This document shows, piece after piece, positions 14,125-21,904 of a stretch of 22,612 nucleotides of DNA. The stretch spans positions 3,849 through 26,460 of the forward strand of contig DBRO01000109.1 in NCBI GenBank assembly GCA_002306005.1, in the 5' to 3' direction. Numbering within the stretch: the first letter of the stretch is position 1; each line of letters starts with the position of its first letter. The notes beneath the pieces were generated by a model. The model was not told the DNA's origin and made no database searches. It saw only the letters and a list, made by a program, of their open reading frames with translations. A program made the position numbers and the translations under genes. The DNA is from Ruminococcus sp. UBA1366 (GTDB taxonomy: Bacteria > Bacillota > Clostridia > Oscillospirales > Ruminococcaceae).

Positions 14125-16038
14125 ATGAAATTCGTTAAAGATTTAAAAATGAACTACAAAATTGTTGTCATGCTCTTGCCCTTGTTCCTCTTGACCATTG
14201 CGCTGGTGATTTATTTTAGTGTGAAGATTATCAGTACGTGTCAGGATACAAAAACAACCCTGAATGATGGTATTCTGGTTAGTTCTGAACGGGTACTGAA
14301 TGCGGATCGTAATTTGTATCAAACCTATCAGATGGAAACCGAACTCTATTATAATACGAACATTACAAGTGCTCAACAGACAAAATTGATTGCTTCCTAT
14401 ACAGAAAATTTGAACGAAACCAACACGGATAGTGCTTTTAACCTGATGAAGCAGGCAGTTGAAAATATCAAGAATATTGAAGGAATTGAAGATTATACCG
14501 ATGAAGAAACCGGTATGACCATTGACGATGCTTATCAATATTTTCAAGCGGCCTATTCAGCTTGGGTGGAATCTTTTGATATCAATACTTATCTGGACAC
14601 GAGCAAAGAGATGACGGAGGATGAAAAAACCGCCTATAAAAAGCAATATGAAGAGCATCTTTCTTACTTTACGGAACTGCGCACCAATGTGAGCAATGTG
14701 ATGACCATACTGGATAACTTCTCGGATCAGCATACGAACGAATTGGAAAATATGATTGTACACCATACCATAATCGTTTCCATTTTGTGCGGCGTTGTAT
14801 TATTGGCGGTATTTGCTCTGGCATCGTACATATCATTGTTAATCAATACAAGCCTGAAACGGGTGAATTCCGCAGCGCTGAAAATTGCACGTGGCGATTT
14901 GGAAGTGTACATCAATGAGGAGAGCTTTACCGGCGATGAAATTGGACAGCTTGCCGAATCTACTTCCATGATTACAGCAAGACTGCGCAATTATGTACAG
15001 TATATCCGCGAAATCACGGAAGTGCTCAATACCATGGCAGACGGCGATATGCGAATTACTTTAAAAAACGATTATTCCGGTGAATTTGCACCGATCAAAA
15101 CAGCACTGGAGAGCATTTCTAGCTCCTTGAACACAACATTGATGTCCATTTCGGAATCTACCGCACAAGTCAATACCGGTGCTATGCATGTTTCCGGCGC
15201 AGCGCAGTCTCTTTCCCAAGGAGCTGCGGAACAAGCCAGTTCCGTACAGGAGCTTGCAGCTACGATTGCGGAAATATCCAGCCACGTGAAAACGACCTCG
15301 GAAAACGCAACAAAAGTCATGCAGTTAATGAAAGCTGCGAATAAAGAAGTCACGGACGGCGACCATAGAATGAAAAATATGATTGCTTCCATGACTGCGA
15401 TTAATCAGGCATCCGTACAGATTTCTAAGATTATTCAGGTGATTGACGATATTGCGTTCCAGACGGATATTCTGGCGCTTAATGCTTCCGTCGAAGCAGC
15501 AAGAGCGGGTGCTGCCGGCAAAGGATTTGCCGTTGTGGCAGATGAAGTCCGAAATTTGGCAGCAAAAAGCGCTGCGGCTGCTCAAGATACAACAGAACTG
15601 ATAGAAAACTCGATTGCTAAAGTTGAGGATGGCAGCAGGATTGCCGCATCCACAGCAGAGTCCTTGAAAAATATTGTGGACAGCTTCCAGGATGTCGCAT
15701 CGCTCGTCACAGAAATCGATAAAGCAACGGATGAACAGTCCATTTCCATTGATCAGATTTCGCATGGCATCGATCAGATTTCTGCGGTTGTGCAAACAAA
15801 TTCTGCTACGGCGGAACAAACGGCTGCCGCCAGTGAGGAACTGACCGGACAGGTATCCATGCTCAATGAACTGATCGGGAAGTTTAAACTGAAAAAGAAA
15901 AAGCGTTTCTTTGATGAGGAAGAAGAAGTTCTCCCGAAAAAGAAACAGCCGTCGTATTCCTACGATTCCGGCATGCCGGATTCACCCGATGAGGAAAATG
16001 AACTTCAAATTCAATTGGACGACGATGATAAGTATTAA
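14125..16038 (+). CDS. Methyl-accepting chemotaxis protein (transmembrane receptor)
   Basis: A 637-residue receptor (residues counted from the ATG at 14119). TM1 (about 15-38), an external helical sensor domain (39-215), TM2 (217-242) and a HAMP domain (243-295), with a second HAMP-like stretch (296-340, LNTMADGDMRITL). The cytoplasmic coiled coil has the signalling tip IAFQTDILALNASVEAARAG (445-464) and GKGFAVVADEVRNLA. Likely methylation sites are GAAEQASS (368-375) and ATAEQTAA (563-570). The end is unusual: a Lys-rich KLKKKKR followed by acidic runs, ending QLDDDDKY, with no CheR-tethering pentapeptide. ATG 14125 has AGTGAGG 7 bases before it; ATG 14119 is nearly adjacent to that site. 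The ligand is unknown. First gene of the operon. Confidence 0.94.
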   Translation: MKFVKDLKMNYKIVVMLLPLFLLTIALVIYFSVKIISTCQDTKTTLNDGILVSSERVLNADRNLYQTYQMETELYYNTNITSAQQTKLIASYTENLNETNTDSAFNLMKQAVENIKNIEGIEDYTDEETGMTIDDAYQYFQAAYSAWVESFDINTYLDTSKEMTEDEKTAYKKQYEEHLSYFTELRTNVSNVMTILDNFSDQHTNELENMIVHHTIIVSILCGVVLLAVFALASYISLLINTSLKRVNSAALKIARGDLEVYINEESFTGDEIGQLAESTSMITARLRNYVQYIREITEVLNTMADGDMRITLKNDYSGEFAPIKTALESISSSLNTTLMSISESTAQVNTGAMHVSGAAQSLSQGAAEQASSVQELAATIAEISSHVKTTSENATKVMQLMKAANKEVTDGDHRMKNMIASMTAINQASVQISKIIQVIDDIAFQTDILALNASVEAARAGAAGKGFAVVADEVRNLAAKSAAAAQDTTELIENSIAKVEDGSRIAASTAESLKNIVDSFQDVASLVTEIDKATDEQSISIDQISHGIDQISAVVQTNSATAEQTAAASEELTGQVSMLNELIGKFKLKKKKRFFDEEEEVLPKKKQPSYSYDSGMPDSPDEENELQIQLDDDDKY

Positions 16039-16090
16039 GCGCAATTTCTATAAAAAGTAGGTCGCGCGAAGTGAGGAAAGAAGAAACAGT

Positions 16091-18172
16091 ATGGTAAAAT
16101 TTGAAGCCGGTATGGAATCCATGGTGGATATGTTTATTTATGAATCCACCTCACTGCTAGAACAACTGGATCAGATTTTGCTCAGAACCGAAAGCAGCAA
16201 TGGGTTCGGCGATGAGGATATCAATGAAATATTCCGGATTATGCATACAATCAAAGGCAGTTCTGCCATGATGGGATTAAATAATATGTCCGTTTTGGCA
16301 CATCGCGTGGAGGATATGTTCTACGTGCTGCGCGAGGAGCATCCGGTGCTGGAAAATGCCGAGGACTTATTCAATCTGGTGTTTGCTGCATCGGATCTGC
16401 TTAAAGCCGAAATTGAACTGATTCAGGATGAGAATTCGGAGCCGACAGATTTTTCTGAGGAAATTAAGAAAATTGAGGACTACCTGAATATTCTAAAAAA
16501 CGGCGGTAAGCCGGAAGCGCAGGCAACGCAGGCGCAGTCCGCACAGACGGATTCTTCGCCGGAAGATGCAAATCTTACGCAAGTACGCGTGTTTTTTGAA
16601 GACGGTTGTGAAATGGAAAATCTTCGTGCGCTTTTGTTGGTGAATAAGATTTCCGACGATTGTGCTGTATTAAAATATATACCAGAAGATATCGAAACCA
16701 ATCCTTCCAGCGCAAAGGAAATCATTGATCACGGATTTTTGATCAAATTTCAGGCGGAAAATGACGAGCAAACGATTTTCCGTGCCATTGAAGATGCGCT
16801 GAATGTCAAATCCTATGAGGTCGTGGAGAAAAAATCGGCACAGCCAGTACAAACCGAAACAAAAAAGGAGCCGGAATCCCAAAAAGTTTCCGACAAGCAG
16901 TCGCCCGAGCAGGAAACAACCGCGCCCGCAGAAAAAGCGAAACCCAAGCAAAGCGTGGAGCAAATCAACAGTATGTTGGGGCATAAATCCGGCAGTAAAC
17001 AAAGTCTCATCAGTGTCAACCTCAATAAGTTGGACTTGTTGTTGGATATGGTTGGAGAAATCGTCATTGCTGAGGCGATGGTGGTGGCAAATCCGGATTT
17101 AAAGAATTTGAAATTGGATAATTTCCAGAAATCCGCGCGCCAGCTCCGCAAGCTTACAGATGAATTACAGGATATTGTCATGTCCATCCGGATGGTTCCG
17201 CTGTCTGGAGCATTCAGCAAAATGACGCGTGTGGTACGCGATATGAAAATGAAACTGAATAAGGACGTGAATTTGGTTTTTGAGGGCGAAGAAACTGAGG
17301 TCGATAAGAGCGTGATTGATATCTTGAACGATCCGCTCATGCATATGGTTCGAAATTCCATGGACCACGGCATTGAGGCAACCGCAGAGGAGCGGATTGC
17401 TGCCGGTAAACCGGAAAAGGGAACCATTACTTTATCGGCGTATAATTCTTCCGGCGAAGTCATTATTCTCGTTTCCGATGATGGTGCGGGTATTAATAAG
17501 CACAAAGTGCTGGAAAAAGCAAAGAAGAATGGCTTGCTTACCAAGGACGAAAGTGAGTATTCAGACAAGGAAATCTTCAATATGATTATGCTTCCTGGAT
17601 TTTCCACCAATGAACAAGTTACAGAGTATTCCGGACGCGGTGTCGGTATGGACGTTGTGATTAAGAACATTGAAAAAATTGGCGGAACAGTCTCTGTGGA
17701 CAGCATTGAAGGCGAGGGAACGGATTTTATCATTAAAATTCCGCTTTCGCTGGCAATTGTGGATGGCATTGAGGTTGCAGTGGGAGAGTCCATCTTTACC
17801 ATCCCGATTAATGCCGTCAAGGAATCCTTCAAAATCGATCAAACACAGTTAATTACCGATACTTCCGGCAGGGAAATGATCAAGCTGCGCGGGGAGTGCT
17901 ACCCGTTGATCCGGCTGCACGAGTACTTTGGCATTCAGGGCGCAATTACCGATCCTTTAGCGGCAATGGTGATGTTGGTGGAATCCGAAGGCAAGAGTGC
18001 TTGCTTCCTGCTGGATAAGCTGATGGGCGAACAACAGGTTGTTGTCAAACCGTTTTCTGCCTTGCTGAACCGGTTTAATGTCAAACAAAACGGCATGGCA
18101 GGCTGTACGATTCTCGGCGACGGCAGCATTACCATTATTCTGGATATTAGCAATATGATTCTTAGTTACTGA
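16091..18172 (+). CDS. cheA: Chemotaxis histidine kinase CheA
   Basis: A 693-residue cytosolic kinase that docks to the receptor array. The P1 (Hpt) domain has RIMHTIKGSSAMMG with the phosphorylated His52. A P2-like response-regulator docking domain covers about 165-245. A Lys/Glu/Gln-rich linker (247-300) follows. The P3 dimerisation helices (305-370, MSIRMVPLSGAFSKM) lead to the P4 ATPase with its N box DPLMHMVRNSMDHGIEA, G1 SDDGAGI, F LPGFST and G2 SGRGVGMDVV. P5 (CheW-like) runs from about 555 to the end. All catalytic boxes are intact. GAGGAAAG precedes the ATG. It lies 52 bases after mcp and 32 bases before cheW. The presence of P2 implies a CheY somewhere in the genome. Confidence 0.97.
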   Translation: MVKFEAGMESMVDMFIYESTSLLEQLDQILLRTESSNGFGDEDINEIFRIMHTIKGSSAMMGLNNMSVLAHRVEDMFYVLREEHPVLENAEDLFNLVFAASDLLKAEIELIQDENSEPTDFSEEIKKIEDYLNILKNGGKPEAQATQAQSAQTDSSPEDANLTQVRVFFEDGCEMENLRALLLVNKISDDCAVLKYIPEDIETNPSSAKEIIDHGFLIKFQAENDEQTIFRAIEDALNVKSYEVVEKKSAQPVQTETKKEPESQKVSDKQSPEQETTAPAEKAKPKQSVEQINSMLGHKSGSKQSLISVNLNKLDLLLDMVGEIVIAEAMVVANPDLKNLKLDNFQKSARQLRKLTDELQDIVMSIRMVPLSGAFSKMTRVVRDMKMKLNKDVNLVFEGEETEVDKSVIDILNDPLMHMVRNSMDHGIEATAEERIAAGKPEKGTITLSAYNSSGEVIILVSDDGAGINKHKVLEKAKKNGLLTKDESEYSDKEIFNMIMLPGFSTNEQVTEYSGRGVGMDVVIKNIEKIGGTVSVDSIEGEGTDFIIKIPLSLAIVDGIEVAVGESIFTIPINAVKESFKIDQTQLITDTSGREMIKLRGECYPLIRLHEYFGIQGAITDPLAAMVMLVESEGKSACFLLDKLMGEQQVVVKPFSALLNRFNVKQNGMAGCTILGDGSITIILDISNMILSY

Positions 18173-18204
18173 TAGACTACATTCGCAGAAAGGCGGGATG
18201 ACCC

Positions 18205-18669
18205 ATGAGCGAGGAGCTATATGCCGAATCAGTGAAGAATTTTCTCACAGGCGGCGGTGAAGTCTTAATGTTCTATATCGAGGAAAAGCTCTATGCGTTT
18301 GATATTCAATATGTCACGGAAATTATCCAAATGCAGCCGTTGACCTATGTGCCGAAAGTCCCGGAATATATTCGCGGAGTGATTAATATTCGTGGCAAAG
18401 TAGTTCCGGTTATCAGCATCCGTAAAAAATTCGGGATGGACGAACAAGTTTATGATAAACGTACTTGCATGATTGTAGTGGATCTGGGGGATTATCAAGC
18501 GGCACTGATTGTGGACAGAATGTATGAGGTCTTGACGGTTGCGCCGGATGCGATTTGTCCCACACCGGATTTTAAAAATGTAAACACAAATAAATACATA
18601 CAAAATATTATCGATTTGGGACAGGATACAATTATGCTTCTACAAATCCGAAGGCTGGTGTTGGAATAA
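18205..18669 (+). CDS. cheW: Chemotaxis coupling protein CheW (first copy)
   Basis: A 154-residue coupler linking receptors to CheA. The two SH3-like lobes are typical: VLMFYIEEKLYAFDIQYVTE, YVPKVPEYIRGVINIRGKVV (with the hallmark GVINIRGKVVPVI), then TCMIVVDLGDYQAALIVDRM. Ends with IMLLQIRRLVLE. AAAGGCGGG precedes the ATG. Only two bases separate its stop from the cheR start, so coupling is likely. Confidence 0.95.
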   Translation: MSEELYAESVKNFLTGGGEVLMFYIEEKLYAFDIQYVTEIIQMQPLTYVPKVPEYIRGVINIRGKVVPVISIRKKFGMDEQVYDKRTCMIVVDLGDYQAALIVDRMYEVLTVAPDAICPTPDFKNVNTNKYIQNIIDLGQDTIMLLQIRRLVLE

Positions 18670-18671
18670 GC

Positions 18672-19481
18672 ATGGAGTTGAAGCTGACAGATGAAGATTT
18701 CCGCCGGGTTGTTGAATATATGCACCGGAATTACGGGATTAATTTAAGTAAAAAGCGCGTACTGATTGAAGGACGGCTTTCGAATTTGGTTTATGAAAAG
18801 GGCTTTCATACTTTTCGTGAATATTTTGATACAGTGTTTCAAAAGGGCTCCGGTGCGGAAGTGCGGGAACTGGTCAATAAACTTACGACAAATCATACTT
18901 TTTTTATGCGGGAACCCGAGCATTTTGAATTTATGAAGCGCATGGTTCTGCCGCAAATTGAAAGAACTGTCCGGGACCGAGATGCGCGGATTTGGTGTGC
19001 GGCGTCCTCCACCGGTGAGGAACCGTATACCATGGCAATGATCATTGATGAGTACTTTGGACTGAAAAAGAACGAGTGGGATACAAAAATTCTTGCGACG
19101 GATATTTCCACCAGTGTTTTGGAAAAAGCACAGCGCGCGGAGTATCACGCGGATGCATTAAAAATGCTGCCGCCGGATTGGATACGTCGCTATTTTGTGA
19201 AAATCGGGCCGGAACAGTATCGGGTTGTGGACAGAATTCGGAGCCAGGTGGTGTTTCGGCAGTTCAACCTGATGGACAGAATTGTCTACAAAAAACCATT
19301 CGATTTGATTTCTTGTAGAAATGTAATGATTTATTTTGATACCCCAACCAAGGATGCATTGGTGGAGCGCCTGTACGATGCCATGAAAAGCAAAGCATAC
19401 CTGTTTATCGGGCATGCAGAAAGCGTTTCAAAAAGCAGTAGACTTTCCTACGTGCAGCCGGCGATTTATCAGAAATTATAA
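18672..19481 (+). CDS. cheR: Chemotaxis protein methyltransferase CheR
   Basis: A 269-residue SAM-dependent enzyme that methylates receptor glutamates for adaptation. The N-terminal helical domain (1-75) ends in TNHTFFMRE (73-81). The SAM site is WCAASSTGEEPYT (108-120) and ATDIS (142-146). ISCRNVMIYF (213-222) and GHAES (247-251) complete the family set. No extra TPR domain. It starts two bases after cheW; no clear separate ribosome binding site is needed given coupling, though the end of cheW provides a GGTGTTGGAA-like stretch. Confidence 0.96.
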   Translation: MELKLTDEDFRRVVEYMHRNYGINLSKKRVLIEGRLSNLVYEKGFHTFREYFDTVFQKGSGAEVRELVNKLTTNHTFFMREPEHFEFMKRMVLPQIERTVRDRDARIWCAASSTGEEPYTMAMIIDEYFGLKKNEWDTKILATDISTSVLEKAQRAEYHADALKMLPPDWIRRYFVKIGPEQYRVVDRIRSQVVFRQFNLMDRIVYKKPFDLISCRNVMIYFDTPTKDALVERLYDAMKSKAYLFIGHAESVSKSSRLSYVQPAIYQKL

Positions 19482-19520
19482 AGCATTTATGAAAAATGGA
19501 ACAATAAAGCAAGGAGGCGT

Positions 19521-19543
19521 GCGCGGGTTTTGCAAAGCCGCGC
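19521..19543 (+). other. Stable RNA hairpin between the Shine-Dalgarno site and the cheB start
   Basis: The RNA of this 23-base segment can fold: GCGC, one bulged G, GGTTT pairing with AAAGCC and GCGC around a short loop. It lies between AAGGAGG (19511-19517) and the ATG at 19553. With the hairpin folded out, the distance drops from 35 to about 12 bases. No T run follows, so it is not a terminator. Confidence 0.5.
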
Positions 19544-19552
19544 TGACAGGGT

Positions 19553-20626
19553 ATGGAGAACATAAAAAAAACAATCCGCGTATTGATTGTGGATGATTCA
19601 ATTCTGTTTCGGGAAACACTGGCGAAGTTTCTAAGCAGCGAACCATCGATCGAAATTGTCGGTAAGGCGGGAGATCCTTACGAGGCACGGGACCTAATCG
19701 TCAAGCTTCGTCCGGATGTACTAACACTGGATGTCGAAATGCCCAAAATGAATGGCATTCAGTTCTTACGGAAATTGCTGCCGCAGTATCCGGTACCCGT
19801 TGTGATTGTTTCCAGTGCGCCGATCGCCGCATTTGATGTCCTTGATGCAGGTGCGGTGGATTATGTCCGGAAAGCGCAGTTTAAATCACAGGCCGAATTG
19901 AAGGGATTTGCGGAAGAATTGATCCAGAAAGTCATGACCGCCTCCACCGCAAAGGTGCGCCAATCCCGGCTGGAAACGCAAAAAGTATCCACGGCAGCGG
20001 CAATACCAGTGCCGGCAAAACAAGTTGCAGCCGTAGGAAATTCTCAATACAAGGTAATTGCCATGGGGGCGTCCACGGGCGGAACAGATGCGCTGCAAGT
20101 GGTTTTAACCGCTATGCCAACGGATTGCCCACCGATTGTCATTGTGCAGCATATGCCGCCTGTTTTCACAAAAATGTTTGCTCAGCGCCTGAATGGAATT
20201 TGCGCTTTGCAGATTAAAGAGGCGGAAAACGGCGATCGGCTGCAGCCCGGCTGCGTGTATTTGGCACCGGGGGATTTTCATATGGAACTGAAAAAGGACA
20301 GTGTAGGATTATTTGTGCGGGTGCATCACGGCGAGAAGGTTTCCGGGCATTGTCCCTCGGTCGATGTGCTGTTCCAAAGTGTGGCGGAAACCGCCGGCGC
20401 GAGTGCAATCGGTGTGATTATGACCGGTATGGGTGCAGATGGCGCCAACGGGTTACTGAAAATGCACGAGAAAGGCGCTTATACCATCGGGCAGAATAAG
20501 GAAACTTGTGTGGTCTACGGGATGCCGTCAGTTGCGTATGAAAAAGGCGCTTGCACAATACAAGCACCGCTGGATGTGATTGCCGGTATGGTAACCAAAC
20601 AGTATCGCAACGCAAAACGCGTTTAA
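19553..20626 (+). CDS. cheB: Protein-glutamate methylesterase CheB
   Basis: A 357-residue adaptation enzyme. The receiver domain (1-125) has acidic D14/D15, the phosphorylated D60 in TLDVEMPKMNG, and K107 (VDYVRKAQ, where most CheB have KP after this Lys). A 35-residue linker leads to the methylesterase domain with catalytic Ser174 (GASTGG), His200 (QHMPP) and Asp296 (MTGMGADGA). All are intact. The start is fixed by an in-frame TGA 9 bases upstream. No ribosome binding site lies at normal distance; the perfect AAGGAGG is 35 bases away beyond a hairpin. It follows cheR by 71 bases. Confidence 0.96.
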   Translation: MENIKKTIRVLIVDDSILFRETLAKFLSSEPSIEIVGKAGDPYEARDLIVKLRPDVLTLDVEMPKMNGIQFLRKLLPQYPVPVVIVSSAPIAAFDVLDAGAVDYVRKAQFKSQAELKGFAEELIQKVMTASTAKVRQSRLETQKVSTAAAIPVPAKQVAAVGNSQYKVIAMGASTGGTDALQVVLTAMPTDCPPIVIVQHMPPVFTKMFAQRLNGICALQIKEAENGDRLQPGCVYLAPGDFHMELKKDSVGLFVRVHHGEKVSGHCPSVDVLFQSVAETAGASAIGVIMTGMGADGANGLLKMHEKGAYTIGQNKETCVVYGMPSVAYEKGACTIQAPLDVIAGMVTKQYRNAKRV

Positions 20627-20648
20627 GCAAAATCAATGGGAGGTTCAT

Positions 20649-21254
20649 ATGGGAAGTGTCATTAACCGTTTTCGGAAACAGCAGCAACAACAGGAGGAAG
20701 TCCTTGCCGAGGCGGAAAAATATTTGACGTTTATCATTGATGAGAAATATTATGCGTTTCCGATCAGTGATGTCAAAGAGATTATTGAAGTGCAGGAAAT
20801 CACGGAAGTACCGGAGTTTCCGTACTATGTGAAGGGCGTTATCAATTTACGCAATGTCATTATTCCGGTCATCAGCGTGCGGATGCGCTTTCATAAGCCG
20901 GAAACCGAGTTTACCGACAGAACTTGTATTGTGATTCTAACGCTTGACGGCGTGGATGCAGGTTTTCTTGTGGATACCGTAGAAGAAGTCGTTGATTTGG
21001 AAAAACGGGATATTACACCGGTTCCGGATATTATGACAGGCAACCACGTGCGCTTTATTGATAATGTTGGCCGAACCGGAAAGAAAATCATTATGCTGTT
21101 AAACGGCAAAAAAATGCTGACCAATGAACAGAACGAGCTTTTTGATTTTCAGGCGGCAATTGAAAAGCAAAATCAGGAGGACAATACCGATGCAGTGCTG
21201 GAATCGTTGCAGGAAGACAACGCCGGAATCGTACCGGATTCTGCGGAGGAATAA
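20649..21254 (+). CDS. cheW: Chemotaxis coupling protein CheW (second copy)
   Basis: A 201-residue CheW with a full core (about residues 24-160): YLTFIIDEKYYAFPISDVKE, EVPEFPYYVKGVINLRNVII, and DAGFLVDTVEEVVDL. It differs from the first copy by an N-terminal Gln/Glu-rich stretch (RKQQQQQEEVLAEAEKY) and an acidic C-terminal tail of about 40 residues. The hallmark reads GVINLRNVIIPVI, with Asn in place of Gly-Lys. GGGAGG precedes the ATG. It is the last gene of the operon. The two couplers may serve different receptors or array positions; this is inference. Confidence 0.94.
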   Translation: MGSVINRFRKQQQQQEEVLAEAEKYLTFIIDEKYYAFPISDVKEIIEVQEITEVPEFPYYVKGVINLRNVIIPVISVRMRFHKPETEFTDRTCIVILTLDGVDAGFLVDTVEEVVDLEKRDITPVPDIMTGNHVRFIDNVGRTGKKIIMLLNGKKMLTNEQNELFDFQAAIEKQNQEDNTDAVLESLQEDNAGIVPDSAEE

Positions 21255-21270
21255 ACCAAGCTTTATATAG

Positions 21271-21300
21271 AAAAAGAGCGCGCAAATGCGTTCTTTTTTT
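21271..21300 (+). terminator. Intrinsic terminator of the chemosensory operon
   Basis: AAAAAGAGCGC (21271-21281) pairs with GCGTTCTTTTT (21288-21298) with one G-T pair and a 6-base loop, ending in T7. The A run also allows function in reverse. Confidence 0.87.
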
Positions 21301-21339
21301 GCAATTTTGGCTTTCACGAGGGAAAGAATCCATCCGGAA

Positions 21340-21368
21340 TTTACTTTTTAGCTGAAATATGATATAAT
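21340..21368 (+). promoter_or_regulatory. Promoter of the ybaK-tex pair
   Basis: TTTACT (21340-21345), a 17-base spacer and TATAAT (21363-21368). The predicted start is near 21375. Confidence 0.7.
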
Positions 21369-21402
21369 TCAAATAGATGATTACAACCGGAGGCGAAAGA
21401 AA

Positions 21403-21876
21403 TTGCACACCAACAAAACCAATGCCATGCGCTTGCTGGAAAACGCAGGCATTTCGTTCGTAACCAAGGAATATGATTGTTCGGACGGGGAGATTTCCGG
21501 CACAGCCGTTGCCGCAAAGCTGGGACAAGCACCGGATCGCGTGTTTAAAACGCTGGTGACAGAGGGCAAACACACGGGACTAAACGTGTTTGTCATTCCG
21601 GCAAATGCGGAGTTGGATTTAAAAAAAGCCGCAGTCGCAGCAGGGGATAAATCCGTTGCTATGTTAAAAAGCCGCGAACTGCTTCCCAAAACCGGCTATA
21701 TTCACGGCGGATGTTCTCCTATTGGAATGAAAAAGCAGTACCCGACCTTTGTGGACGAATCCGCTCAGTTGTTTGATACGATTTATGTCAGCGGCGGAAA
21801 AATTGGCGTTCAGGTGGAACTTGCACCGGATGAACTGGTGCGAATCACCGAGGCAAAGTACTGGAACTTAGTATAA
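21403..21876 (+). CDS. ybaK: Cys-tRNA(Pro)/Cys-tRNA(Cys) deacylase YbaK family
   Basis: A 157-residue cytosolic editing enzyme that removes mischarged amino acids from tRNA. Family features: Lys49 in RVFKTLVTEG, the central VFVIPANAELDLKKAA, YIHGGCSPIGMKKQ (99-112) and the C-terminal SGGKIGVQVEL (130-140). Length matches YbaK/EbsC. The start is TTG at 21403 with CGGAGGCG about 8 bases before it. An ATG six codons downstream (MRLLENAG) lacks such a site. It probably shares a transcript with the tex gene 28 bases further on. Confidence 0.94.
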   Translation: MHTNKTNAMRLLENAGISFVTKEYDCSDGEISGTAVAAKLGQAPDRVFKTLVTEGKHTGLNVFVIPANAELDLKKAAVAAGDKSVAMLKSRELLPKTGYIHGGCSPIGMKKQYPTFVDESAQLFDTIYVSGGKIGVQVELAPDELVRITEAKYWNLV

Positions 21877-21904
21877 CGCTAGAATAGAAAGAGAGCGATT
21901 CATT

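Noticed and set aside
16813..17832. Long open frame of 339 codons on the minus strand inside cheA
   Set aside because: Ser/Thr-rich composition typical of an antisense shadow, no ribosome binding site, and fully covered by an undoubted cheA.
19530..19565. Short TTG-initiated leader peptide (11 codons) ending just inside cheB, which might couple cheB translation
   Set aside because: Very short, TTG start inside the hairpin, no way to support it without conservation or ribosome profiling data.
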